DNA of 64,000 nt from JARFVT01 sp036677425 (GTDB lineage Bacteria > Pseudomonadota > Alphaproteobacteria > UBA8366 > Aestuariispiraceae). This document shows, in pieces, positions 8,511 to 17,963 of this stretch (position 1 is its first letter; each line of letters opens with the position of its first letter). Below the pieces are notes generated by a model. It saw only the letters and a program-made list of their open reading frames with translations, was not told the origin of the DNA and made no database searches. The position numbers and the translations under genes are program-made. The DNA is taken from contig JARFVT010000013.1 of assembly GCA_036677425.1 (NCBI GenBank), forward strand, positions 372,001 through 436,000. The letters run 5' to 3'.

Positions 8511-9674
8511 CTATTTATTTTGTTGTTTTTCGACATTAATTATTTCCATAAATTTAGCCATTTGCTTGTCAAGTTCATTAACTGGTTCAGATAAATCATC
8601 TGAAGACCATATGACTTGAATAGATGATGAATATGAATTAATCGACATTTGCACAATATCTGTAATATTTTCAGAAATATTAGTTACTTCGTTAGATAAA
8701 AAACTTATTTTTTCAGAAATTTCTGCTTGAGCGGCATTTTGCTCTTCAATTGCTGCGGCAATACTTTGACTTGATTGGTTAAGGTGGAGGCATATTTTCT
8801 TTACACCATTAATTTCATCGACTGCTGTATTCGTTGCAGATTGTATATTTGCCACTTGTTTAATAATGTCTTCAGTTGCCTTTGATGTTTGTCCAGCAAG
8901 GTTTTTTACTTCACCAGCAACAACGGCAAAGCCTTTACCAGCATTCCCCGCTCTTGCCGCTTCGATTGTTGCGTTTAAGGCGAGCAAATTTGTTTGGCTG
9001 GCGATAGCCGTTATCATATCGACGACGGATGAGATATTTTGTGTTGCATCTGATAATGTGGCTAATATAGCTGCCGTTTTTTCAGTTCGATCTAATGTTT
9101 CATTTGCCGCCTGTGCTGTTTTCCCCATTTGATTTGCAATTTCATTGCTTGAGGCGACTATTTCTTCTGTCGCAACGGCAACCGAATTTATATTTTTAGC
9201 TGACCTTAAGGAGGAATTAGCAACATTAAGCGACTTGCTTGTGGTTATATATGTTTTTTTGATCGAAGAATTAGCCGCTGTGGAAATTTCCGACGATTTA
9301 TCTTTTGCGACTGCTACGGTTTTATCGACTGTTTTGGCCAGATTTAAAGACTGTCCATCAAGCAGTTTAATTTTATCTATGGAGCTATTAATAGTTCTTG
9401 CGCCATGTTCATAGGCACCAGGTAGGCCGTCTAATAATATTTTACGGAAATATTTTTTTTCTGCCACATGCGACATTGCCGCAGATGATTCTCTTATATA
9501 AGCATCGGCTCTATCTATCATATTATTTATTGCATTAAATAATGGGCCTAATTCACCGCATTGATCAATTCTGGTAATTCTTGCTTCAAAGTCTCCATTT
9601 GCTACTGCATTGCAAATGGAGATTGCTGTTGTAATATTTTTGTTGGTTCCACTTATTTTAGAAATTTTGAACAT
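8511..9674 (-). CDS. Soluble methyl-accepting chemotaxis protein
   Basis: A 387-residue chemoreceptor with no membrane span. A HAMP-like stretch (about 20-60: VANGDFEARITRID...FNAINNMID) leads into a linker and the methyl-accepting signalling domain, with the hairpin tip around TNLLALNATIEAARAG and GKGFAVVAGEVKNLAGQTS. The tip binds CheW and CheA. Lacking a sensor of its own, it may take input from the PAS protein encoded 54 bases upstream in the same direction. The split could mirror aerotaxis receptors in which PAS and MCP parts are one chain. Confidence 0.9.
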   Translation of the reverse strand: MFKISKISGTNKNITTAISICNAVANGDFEARITRIDQCGELGPLFNAINNMIDRADAYIRESSAAMSHVAEKKYFRKILLDGLPGAYEHGARTINSSIDKIKLLDGQSLNLAKTVDKTVAVAKDKSSEISTAANSSIKKTYITTSKSLNVANSSLRSAKNINSVAVATEEIVASSNEIANQMGKTAQAANETLDRTEKTAAILATLSDATQNISSVVDMITAIASQTNLLALNATIEAARAGNAGKGFAVVAGEVKNLAGQTSKATEDIIKQVANIQSATNTAVDEINGVKKICLHLNQSSQSIAAAIEEQNAAQAEISEKISFLSNEVTNISENITDIVQMSINSYSSSIQVIWSSDDLSEPVNELDKQMAKFMEIINVEKQQNK

Positions 9675-9728
9675 ATTTATCCCCTAATAAAAATATTGTT
9701 TTTCATTAATTATTTTTATAATTTTAGG

Positions 9729-10256
9729 TTAAATGCTTAATATAAACTCGTTAATCGACATATTTTTTTCAGCCAAAATATTGTTAACCATTTGCATTGA
9801 TGCCTCCAATCCCCTTTTGTTATTGTCATATTTTTTTTCTTCGTTTAACAATTTTTTATAAAGAGGAATTATAGTTTCTGTAAGCGCTTGTTCTTTTGCA
9901 ACACGCCTGTTTGAATGATAACCTATAACTTCACCAGCAGAATTACGCGACGGCGTTACATGCGCCAACACCCAATAATGATCGCCATTTTTTGAGCGAT
10001 TAACAATATATGCAAAAACTTCTTTCCCAGTAACTAACCCATCCCATAATATTTGAAAGATAGCGCGCGGCATTTCGTTATGGCGTATTATTTTATGTGG
10101 TTTTCCTAATAATTCTTTTTCAGGAAAACCAGAGATGCGAAGAAAAATATCATTAACATAGGTAATGCAGCCTTTTAAATCGGTTTTTGAAACAATAATT
10201 TCATTTTCATCAAAATATCGAGCATTACCCGTTAAAAAAACTTGTTTAGGTGACAT
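9729..10256 (-). CDS. PAS-domain sensor protein (Aer-like)
   Basis: A 175-residue protein with one PAS domain at about residues 15-125. Residues 21-46 (VSKTDLKGCITYVNDIFLRI), the GKPHKIIRHNEMPRAIF block and YWVLAHVTPSRNSAGEVIGY are those of the Aer-type PAS fold, which usually binds FAD or haem. A roughly 45-residue helical tail follows, with no HAMP or signalling domain. It is first in a three-gene run with the soluble MCP and STAS genes. A redox or oxygen input to the MCP is a reasonable inference; the cofactor is not shown. Confidence 0.85.
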   Translation of the reverse strand: MSPKQVFLTGNARYFDENEIIVSKTDLKGCITYVNDIFLRISGFPEKELLGKPHKIIRHNEMPRAIFQILWDGLVTGKEVFAYIVNRSKNGDHYWVLAHVTPSRNSAGEVIGYHSNRRVAKEQALTETIIPLYKKLLNEEKKYDNNKRGLEASMQMVNNILAEKNMSINEFILSI

Positions 10257-10431
10257 TAATTAGCCTTTATAATATTTTACTTAGTAATATTTTCTATATT
10301 AAAGTTGTTAATATATCATTAATATATTATAGTTATTTATTTAGCAGTTTTATTTAAAAATCTACTTAAACTTAATAAAAATATAATATTTAATATTATT
10401 GATTTATCACATATAATTAAGACAGTTTAAG

Positions 10432-11610
10432 ATGACATCGCCTATATTTAAAATAATTAAAAATGCTAATATATATTCACCAAAAGATCTTGGTATTTGC
10501 GATATATTAATCGTTGGCAAAGTCATTGCCTATATTGGTTCTGATATGCCAAACCTGTCATCTGATTTGGATGTTGAGGTCAAAGATTTATGTGGGGCAA
10601 CGCTTATCCCTGGTTTTATCGATGCCCATGCCCATATAATTGGCGGTGGTGGTGAAACAGGATATAACAGCCCGATACCGCCTGTTCCCTTATCAAAATT
10701 TACCAGTGCAGGTGTTACAAGTGTGGTTGGATTGCTTGGCACTGATGATTTGGTCAAGGATACTAAAAGCCTTGTGGCGAGATCCTATGCCTTGCGCGCC
10801 GAAGGTCTTTCTGCATGGTGCTATACGGGTGGTTATCATTTTCCATTAACCACATTAATGGGAAATGCAAAAAGCGATATAGTTTTTATTGACCCGATAA
10901 TTGGCATTGGTGAATTGGCATTAAGTGATCATAGATCAAGCCAGATAACACAAGATGATTTTTTTAATATTGCCAGCCAAGCCCATGTGGCATCCATTAT
11001 GACGGGCAAGGCAGGTATATTGCATATTCATATGGGAGATGGTGAACGCGGGCTTTCTTTAGTTCGTGATGCGTTATCAATCACAGAAATACCTCCGCGT
11101 ATATTTAACCCGACCCATATTAACCGCAATCAAAATTTATTCATTGAGGCCTTAGATCTAAGCAAGCAAGGTTGCAATGTGGATATTACCGCCTTTCCAG
11201 AAGGTCATAATGGTGATGGCTTTTCTGCATCTGAGGCATTTATGAAATATCGTGATGGCGGTTATCCAATGGATAAAATGACCATTAGTTCTGATAGCGG
11301 TGGCTGTTTACCGCATTTCGATAAATTTGGCGAGCTATTACATGTTGGTATCGGCGATTCCTCAACCTTGATTATTACCTTAAAAGAATTGCTTGCCGCA
11401 GGAATTAAAATTGAAGATATATTACCAGCATTAACATTAAATATTGCCAATTTATTACGTTTAAATAAAAAAGGCATGATTAAACAAGGCAATGACGCAG
11501 ATTTAATTGTTCTTGATGATGATAATAATATCAAAGATGTTATGGCGCGTGGTAACTGGCATATATGCGATGGTGAAATTAAAATTTTTGGAACATATGA
11601 AAATAGCTGA
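10432..11610 (+). CDS. iadA: Beta-aspartyl (isoaspartyl) dipeptidase
   Basis: A 392-residue metal-dependent amidohydrolase (peptidase M38). It should cleave isoAsp-X dipeptides left from breakdown of damaged proteins. Metal ligands visible are His66 and His68 in DAHAHI, His198/His200 in GILHIHMGDG, His229 in NPTHIN, and catalytic Asp288 in ISSDSGG. At residue 161 there is Glu (IGIGELALSDHRS), where the E. coli enzyme has a carboxylated Lys; Glu here can bridge the metals equally well. The pcm gene further along acts on the same kind of damage, though it is not in the same operon. Confidence 0.88.
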   Translation: MTSPIFKIIKNANIYSPKDLGICDILIVGKVIAYIGSDMPNLSSDLDVEVKDLCGATLIPGFIDAHAHIIGGGGETGYNSPIPPVPLSKFTSAGVTSVVGLLGTDDLVKDTKSLVARSYALRAEGLSAWCYTGGYHFPLTTLMGNAKSDIVFIDPIIGIGELALSDHRSSQITQDDFFNIASQAHVASIMTGKAGILHIHMGDGERGLSLVRDALSITEIPPRIFNPTHINRNQNLFIEALDLSKQGCNVDITAFPEGHNGDGFSASEAFMKYRDGGYPMDKMTISSDSGGCLPHFDKFGELLHVGIGDSSTLIITLKELLAAGIKIEDILPALTLNIANLLRLNKKGMIKQGNDADLIVLDDDNNIKDVMARGNWHICDGEIKIFGTYENS

Positions 11611-11693
11611 TTAAATCACAGCAAGGCTGAAAATTTAATAAAAATTTTATTTAGTGATGGCAATCATTAAGTATTATTTATAATCAAGAATAC

Positions 11694-11960
11694 TCAAAAC
11701 AGCTTATTTGCATCTACATTATATCCAGCATTCTTCAATTCTTTAGATAACTTCACTTTCCATGCACCTACATCATCTAAAGGAGTATAGACAATACCAT
11801 GATAATCGCTTGGAAGTTCAATATCTTTATCATAAGGCATAAAAACACGATCGCGACCTAATTTTCCTGTGAAATAGCCAAGCTCCAAAATGACATTTTG
11901 CCTTGCCCGTGGTTTTAGATCATCCGTTTGGTTTTTCAAAAATTTCAGCTTTGGGTTTTG
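11694..11960 (-). pseudogene. Remnant of a TIR-like (CAP12/Pycsar effector type) defence protein
   Basis: The reverse strand encodes the C-terminal 80 or so residues of the TIR-like domain found in predicted nucleotide-binding defence effectors. The wording LKPRARQNVILELGYFTGKL, then YHGIVYTPLDDVGAWKVKL and KELKNAGYNVD, is close to the family's usual end. The N-terminal half of the domain and any partner domain are missing: in frame, a stop codon precedes it at 11961-11963, and there is no proper start (only TTG at 11939). This looks like debris of a CBASS, Pycsar or related TIR system beside tRNA genes. Confidence 0.7.
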
Positions 11961-11979
11961 TTACATTTGCCACCAAAAT

Positions 11980-12007
11980 AATATTTCCCTTATAATATTT
12001 CCCTTAT
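11980..12007. repeat. Two tandem 14-mers
   Basis: The unit AATATTTCCCTTAT occurs twice without a gap just upstream of the TIR remnant, followed by a partial third copy. No function is apparent. Confidence 0.6.
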
Positions 12008-12012
12008 AATAT

Positions 12013-12341
12013 TGAACGAATATATCAGAATATAATATTATATGGCAATTATCAAAGGAAATAGGAGGAGCTTTTTTTATATTACAGCAACGATGGTGGT
12101 TAGATTCTGTTTATCGTTGCACTAAGCTGTAGCTATCGCGTGTTCACATTTGTTCGCTCTCGCATTTAAAATAAATGCTCGCTTATATGAATAAATGACA
12201 TAGTTAAAGGCAAACACGCCAATCACCAAGTGATTGTAAGCGCGACCGCCCGCCGTGCTTATGCGCGTAATATAAAAAGAATCTAGCAAACCCCGAGCAA
12301 CGAAATTGCGACGACGTGTTTTGCGTAATATAAAAACCCAT
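12013..12341. other. Non-coding stretch between TIR remnant and tRNA-Asn
   Basis: About 330 bases with no convincing gene. The right part is more GC-rich than its surroundings and contains the 14-mer GCGTAATATAAAAA twice (around 12264 and 12322). A 96-codon frame on the reverse strand starts inside the tRNA-Asn region and has no recognisable domain, so I do not call it a gene. It may be island debris. Confidence 0.4.
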
Positions 12342-12378
12342 AAAAAAACCCCGTATAATATACAGGGTTTTTTAAAAA
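12342..12378 (-). terminator. Rho-independent terminator after tRNA-Asn
   Basis: On the reverse strand an AAAACCCTGTATA / TATACGGGGTTTT hairpin is followed by a run of T, immediately downstream of the tRNA-Asn CCA end. Confidence 0.75.
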
Positions 12379-12379
12379 A

Positions 12380-12454
12380 TGGCTCCGAAGCAGGGATTCG
12401 AACCCCGGACAAGTCGGTTAACAGCCGACTGCTCTACCACTGAGCTACTTCGGA
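12380..12454 (-). tRNA. tRNA-Asn (GUU)
   Basis: Reverse strand from 12454: a TCCGAAG/CTTCGGA acceptor stem, D arm AGCTCAGTGGTAGAGC, anticodon loop CTGTTAA with anticodon GTT, a T arm with GGTTCGAATCC, and an encoded CCA end. All four stems pair. A terminator follows. Confidence 0.95.
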
Positions 12455-12608
12455 TCAATTTATTAAAGATATAAATTAAAATAATCATAACAATTAATTA
12501 AATCATAACGACCAAATTAATTTGATAATCTTTAATTGCGCGGTTTATATCAACTTCAATTCTATTTGCCAATAGTAATTTTACCAGATTTTAAAAATAA
12601 TTAAAAAA

Positions 12609-12683
12609 TGGAGGCACGGGCCGGAATCGAACCGGCGTGAACGGATTTGCAATCCGCGACATGACCACTCTGACACCGCGCCA
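12609..12683 (-). tRNA. tRNA-Cys (GCA)
   Basis: Reverse strand from 12683: acceptor stem GGCGCGG paired with CCGTGCC, anticodon loop TTGCAAA with anticodon GCA, T arm GCCGGTTCGATTCCGGC, and an encoded CCA. It lies 154 bases upstream of tRNA-Asn on the same strand, so the two could be co-transcribed. Confidence 0.93.
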
Positions 12684-12913
12684 TATTATCGTCAAATTCG
12701 TAACAATAAACCACCGCCACTATATATTACCCTTATGATGGCTGGTCAAGATATGCTTTGTAAAATATGGCGTGATAAAATAAAAATCGATCATACTAAT
12801 TTGATTAATTGAAAAAAATATTAATTAGGATTATAAACAGATATTAATTATATTATATGCCAATGCTGATTATATCTTTATCAGGTTATCTATTCATAGC
12901 AGGAGAATATTTT

Positions 12914-13567
12914 ATGGATTTCGCCAAATCACGAGAAAATATGGTCGAAAGTCAACTTCGCACCAATAAAGTAACCAATGAAAAAATTCTTACGGCAATG
13001 CGTGAAATTGCACGTGAAAAATTTGTACCAGCCAGATTGCGTGATATTGCCTATATTGATAAAAATATCGAGATTGCCAATGATCGTTTTATGATGTCGC
13101 CAATGGATTTGGCTCGTATTTTACAATCTTGCCAAATTAAAAATAGCGATAGCATACTTATCATTGGTTCTTCCACGGGATATAGCGCCGCAGTTGCGAG
13201 CCGTTTGGCATCTTCAGTTTTTGCCGTTGAGGAGGATGAGGGGTTTGTTACATCTTCGGAGGCTCTTTTAACAGAATTGGCAATGGATAATGTGGTTGTT
13301 AAGAATGATAAACTTCTTAATGGCTGGAAAAAACAAGCCCCATTTGATGTTATTATATTCGATGGTGCGGTTGATTTCATACCCGCTGATATCACCGAAC
13401 AAATGGCTGAAAATGGGCGTATGGTTGCGGTTATTAAACAAAATGATTTAATTGGGATTGCGACTATTTTCAAAAAACAAAATGGCCATATTTCAAATAT
13501 TCAAATGTTTGATGCTAATTTAGAAAATTTAAATCAATTTATGCGTGAAGATGTTTTTACATTATAA
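12914..13567 (+). CDS. pcm: Protein-L-isoaspartate O-methyltransferase
   Basis: A 217-residue SAM-dependent methyltransferase that repairs isoaspartyl residues. The start is the ATG at 12914, with AGGAGA seven bases before it; an in-frame ATG at 12857 has no ribosome site and would add an unlikely hydrophobic tail. The N-terminus DFAKSRENMVESQLRTNKV and FVPARLRDIAYIDKNI is the alphaproteobacterial form. The SAM loop is altered to IIGSSTGYSAAVASRLA (usually G-x-G-x-G), a change common in this alphaproteobacterial group. It lies upstream of tolC, a conserved alphaproteobacterial order. Confidence 0.88.
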   Translation: MDFAKSRENMVESQLRTNKVTNEKILTAMREIAREKFVPARLRDIAYIDKNIEIANDRFMMSPMDLARILQSCQIKNSDSILIIGSSTGYSAAVASRLASSVFAVEEDEGFVTSSEALLTELAMDNVVVKNDKLLNGWKKQAPFDVIIFDGAVDFIPADITEQMAENGRMVAVIKQNDLIGIATIFKKQNGHISNIQMFDANLENLNQFMREDVFTL

Positions 13568-13669
13568 ATATTTTCAGTAAATAGTTGCCGCAGTTAACTT
13601 TAGCAACCATATATGATATCAATATCATAATATAAATTACTAGCCAATCGGCAGATGGATTTTTGAAAT

Positions 13670-15037
13670 ATGCAAAATAAAAATAAAATATTACAGGCTG
13701 CTTTTGTTATCACTGGCTTAATCTTCTTGAATAATGGAATGCTTGCGGCGCAACCTTTGAATGAGATATTGTCGCTTGCCTATAAAAATAACCCTGCATT
13801 ACAGGCACAGCGGTCAATGTTACGTAGCGCGGATGAAGGTTTAGCGCAGGCCAGTGGTGGTTTTAGGCCAAGCGTTAATGTTAACGGCAATGCCAACTGG
13901 CTTAAGCCATATTATAATAAGAATAGCAATTCACGTGATTTTTATTCGATGGGTATTGGCATAACGCAAAATATTTATAATGGCGGCGGTACAACTGCAT
14001 CGGTTAAAAAAGCTGATGCCAATATAATGGTTGTACGGGCAAAATTGCAATCATCAGTCCAATCAATTTTATTAAAGGCGGCTACGGCATATATGAATAT
14101 GCTACGCGATCAGTCAGTATTAGAATTAAATTTTCAAAATGAAATCCGCCTTTATCGACAATTAGAAGCAACAACAGATCGTTTTGAAGTGGGAGAGGTA
14201 ACTCGTACCGACCTTTCGCAAGCAGAATCTAGGGTATCAGGCGCACAGGCTGATAGTATTTCTGCAGAAGGTCAGTTAGATGTAAGCAGGGCATTATTTA
14301 AACAGCTTGTTGGTGTTGAGCCGACCGAATTATCATCACCAAAGACAAGCTTTTCTTTACCAAATTCATTGGAAGAAGCCGTATCCCTTGCTATAAATAA
14401 TCATCCAAATATTAAAATATCGCTTAATGAACTTAATGTGGCTAAACAAGAATTAAAAATTCAACAGGCAGGCCTATCACCTTCATTTAGCCTTAGTGGT
14501 GATGCCAATTATAATCATGATGTTGCGGGCAATAATTTACGCGGTAAAGAATTAAAATTTACCGCAGCCATTAAAATACCCTTATATCAAGCTGGCATAG
14601 CAAAAAGTCAAATACGCCAAGCAAAACAATTGCTTGAGATGTCGAATTATCAGTTTCAAGACGCAAATAATAAAGTTGTTGAGGCGGCAACAGCCGCATG
14701 GAAAATTTTAAAAACAAAACAGGCAAGGATAATTTCTTTTAATGACCAAGTCCGCGCCAGCTCAATTGCGCTTGATGGTGTAGAGCAAGAGGCAACGGTT
14801 GGCTCTAGGACTGTGCTTGATGTGCTTGACGCGGAACAAGAATTATTAGATGCGAGAGTTAACCTTGTTCGTACTAAACGTGATGAAATTGTTGCAAAAT
14901 TTGAACTTTTAAATGCGATAGGCAGCTTAAATATTACAACTATCGGCGTTAATTATAATGGTTATGATGAAATATCGAATTATAATGATATCAAGGATAA
15001 TATTTGGGGTATTGATGACGTTCTTGTCGGCGAATAA
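13670..15037 (+). CDS. tolC: TolC-family outer-membrane efflux protein
   Basis: A 455-residue outer-membrane channel protein. A signal peptide covers about residues 1-27 (ending MLAAQP). It then shows the two TolC/OEP repeats: long coiled-coil helices with VTRTDLSQAESRVSGAQA near 180 and SRTVLDVLDAEQELLDARV near 385. It forms a trimeric tunnel for type I secretion and RND or ABC efflux. The order pcm-tolC-popZ is typical for alphaproteobacteria and supports the assignment. Confidence 0.93.
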   Translation: MQNKNKILQAAFVITGLIFLNNGMLAAQPLNEILSLAYKNNPALQAQRSMLRSADEGLAQASGGFRPSVNVNGNANWLKPYYNKNSNSRDFYSMGIGITQNIYNGGGTTASVKKADANIMVVRAKLQSSVQSILLKAATAYMNMLRDQSVLELNFQNEIRLYRQLEATTDRFEVGEVTRTDLSQAESRVSGAQADSISAEGQLDVSRALFKQLVGVEPTELSSPKTSFSLPNSLEEAVSLAINNHPNIKISLNELNVAKQELKIQQAGLSPSFSLSGDANYNHDVAGNNLRGKELKFTAAIKIPLYQAGIAKSQIRQAKQLLEMSNYQFQDANNKVVEAATAAWKILKTKQARIISFNDQVRASSIALDGVEQEATVGSRTVLDVLDAEQELLDARVNLVRTKRDEIVAKFELLNAIGSLNITTIGVNYNGYDEISNYNDIKDNIWGIDDVLVGE

Positions 15038-15174
15038 AATAATATTTAAACTTGTTGGTTTGTTATAATATTATATATTATTTTATACTGGCTATATTAA
15101 TGTGCTAATATTAATATAGCAGCCATATTATTGTTATAAATTTATGGTCGCTATAAAATTATATTGGAATAAAA

Positions 15175-15966
<792 letters not shown>

Positions 15967-16083
15967 GGTGAATAATCAATATTAATATGGTTATAATAAA
16001 AGATTATTTTCCAAGTTTAATATTTAAACTAATATAACAATTTGTTTATTTTATAAAAATTTTAAAAATATCAGGGGCCAAAC

Positions 16084-17934
16084 ATGCCAAAATACCGTTC
16101 GCATACAACAACACAAGGCCGTAATATGGCTGGTGCTAGAAGCCTTTGGCGGGCAACTGGGATGGTTGATGAAGATTTTGATAAACCAATAATTGCAGTG
16201 GTCAACAGCTTTACCCAATTTGTCCCAGGCCATGTGCATTTAAAAGATATAGGCCAATTAGTGGCACGAGAAATTGAAAAATCTGGTGGCGTTGCGAAAG
16301 AATTTAACACGATAGCTGTCGATGATGGTATCGCTATGGGGCATGATGGCATGTTATATTCCTTGCCATCACGGGATTTAATCGCCGATAGCGTCGAATA
16401 TATGGTCAATGCCCATTGCGCCGATGCTATGGTATGTATTTCAAATTGCGATAAAATAACTCCCGGCATGTTAATGGCGGCGATGCGATTAAATATTCCG
16501 GCAATTTTTATATCTGGTGGCCCGATGGAGGCAGGTAAAGTTAAATTAAGCATTGGCACAAGGAAAGCCGATCTTGTCGATGCCATGGTCGAAGCCGCCA
16601 ACCCCGCGACAAGCGATGCCGATGTTAAGGCCTTGGAAGATGAGGCTTGCCCTACTTGCGGTTCATGTTCGGGTATGTTTACGGCAAATTCTATGAATTG
16701 CTTGGCGGAGGCCTTGGGCTTGGCACTTCCCGGTAATGGTTCGGTGTTGGCGACCCATAAATTCCGTCGCAAATTATTCGAACAAGCTGGCAGCAGTATC
16801 GTTGAATTAACTAAAAGATATTATGAAAAAGATGATATAACCGCAACGCCGCGCGCTATCGCCAGTTTCAAGGCATTTGAAAATGCCATGACATTGGATA
16901 TTGCCATGGGTGGATCAACAAACACGGTTTTGCATTTATTGGCAATTGCCAGCGAAGGCGAGATTGATTTCACCATGCAAGATATGGATAGATTATCACG
17001 CATCGTGCCAAATCTTTGCAAGGTTGCGCCATCAATTGATAAATATCATATGGAAGATGTGCATCGCGCCGGTGGTGTTATGGGAATTTTAGGCGAATTA
17101 GAACGTGGCGGCCTGTTACATGGCGATTGTCCGACCGTGCATTCAAAAACCATTATGGATGCGCTTAACTCTTGGGATATAATGCGTAATAATAGCGAGG
17201 AAGTGAATGAATTTTATCGTGCAGCACCCGGTGGAATTCGCACTATCGAGGCATTTTCACAACGTAAAATGTGGGATGAGGTTGATAATGACCGCGCCAA
17301 TGGTTGTATTCGTTCGATCGATAATGCCTATAGCAAAGAAGGCGGCTTGGCGGTTTTATTTGGTAATATTGCAAAACGCGGTTGTATCGTTAAAACCGCA
17401 GGCGTTGACGAGGATAATTTAACCTTTAAAGGCCGCGCTAGAATTTTTGAAAGCCAAGATGACGCTGTGGCTGGTATTTTAGCAGGGGATATAATCGCGG
17501 GCGATGTGGTTATTATCCGTTATGAAGGGCCAAAAGGCGGACCGGGGATGCAAGAAATGCTATATCCAACCAGCTATTTAAAATCAATGGGTTTGGGTAA
17601 GGCCTGTGCTTTATTAACCGATGGTAGATTTTCAGGCGGCACATCGGGATTATCAATCGGTCATGTTTCACCAGAGGCCGCCGAAGGCGGGGCAATTGGG
17701 TTATTAATCGAAGGCGATGAAATATTAATTGATATTCCCAATCGAACAATAAATGTTAATCTAAGTGAAACAGAATTAGCAACGCGCCGTGCAGATATGG
17801 AAAATCTTAATGAAAAATCTTGGCGACCAACTAAACCGCGCCAACGTAAGATATCAACAGCATTAAGGGCCTATGCCCATTTCACCACATCGGCGGATAA
17901 AGGTGCGGTACGCGATTTGGATCAATATGATTAG
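16084..17934 (+). CDS. ilvD: Dihydroxy-acid dehydratase
   Basis: A 616-residue Fe-S dehydratase that makes the 2-keto acid precursors of valine, isoleucine and pantothenate. It is full length. Key blocks are SNCDKITPGM near residue 122 (cluster Cys and carbamylated Lys), CPTCGSCSGMFTANSMNCL near 193 (cluster Cys), and TDGRFSGGTSGLSIGHVSPE near 515. The start at 16084 is supported by AGGGG a few bases upstream. It stands alone between popZ and a nucleotidase gene. Confidence 0.95.
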   Translation: MPKYRSHTTTQGRNMAGARSLWRATGMVDEDFDKPIIAVVNSFTQFVPGHVHLKDIGQLVAREIEKSGGVAKEFNTIAVDDGIAMGHDGMLYSLPSRDLIADSVEYMVNAHCADAMVCISNCDKITPGMLMAAMRLNIPAIFISGGPMEAGKVKLSIGTRKADLVDAMVEAANPATSDADVKALEDEACPTCGSCSGMFTANSMNCLAEALGLALPGNGSVLATHKFRRKLFEQAGSSIVELTKRYYEKDDITATPRAIASFKAFENAMTLDIAMGGSTNTVLHLLAIASEGEIDFTMQDMDRLSRIVPNLCKVAPSIDKYHMEDVHRAGGVMGILGELERGGLLHGDCPTVHSKTIMDALNSWDIMRNNSEEVNEFYRAAPGGIRTIEAFSQRKMWDEVDNDRANGCIRSIDNAYSKEGGLAVLFGNIAKRGCIVKTAGVDEDNLTFKGRARIFESQDDAVAGILAGDIIAGDVVIIRYEGPKGGPGMQEMLYPTSYLKSMGLGKACALLTDGRFSGGTSGLSIGHVSPEAAEGGAIGLLIEGDEILIDIPNRTINVNLSETELATRRADMENLNEKSWRPTKPRQRKISTALRAYAHFTTSADKGAVRDLDQYD

Positions 17935-17963
17935 ATAGAGCTGTTTAAAATTAGGGGATTAAC

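Noticed and set aside
12122..12412. 96-codon reverse-strand frame
   Set aside because: It starts inside tRNA-Asn and runs through its terminator; the sequence shows no domain or ribosome site.
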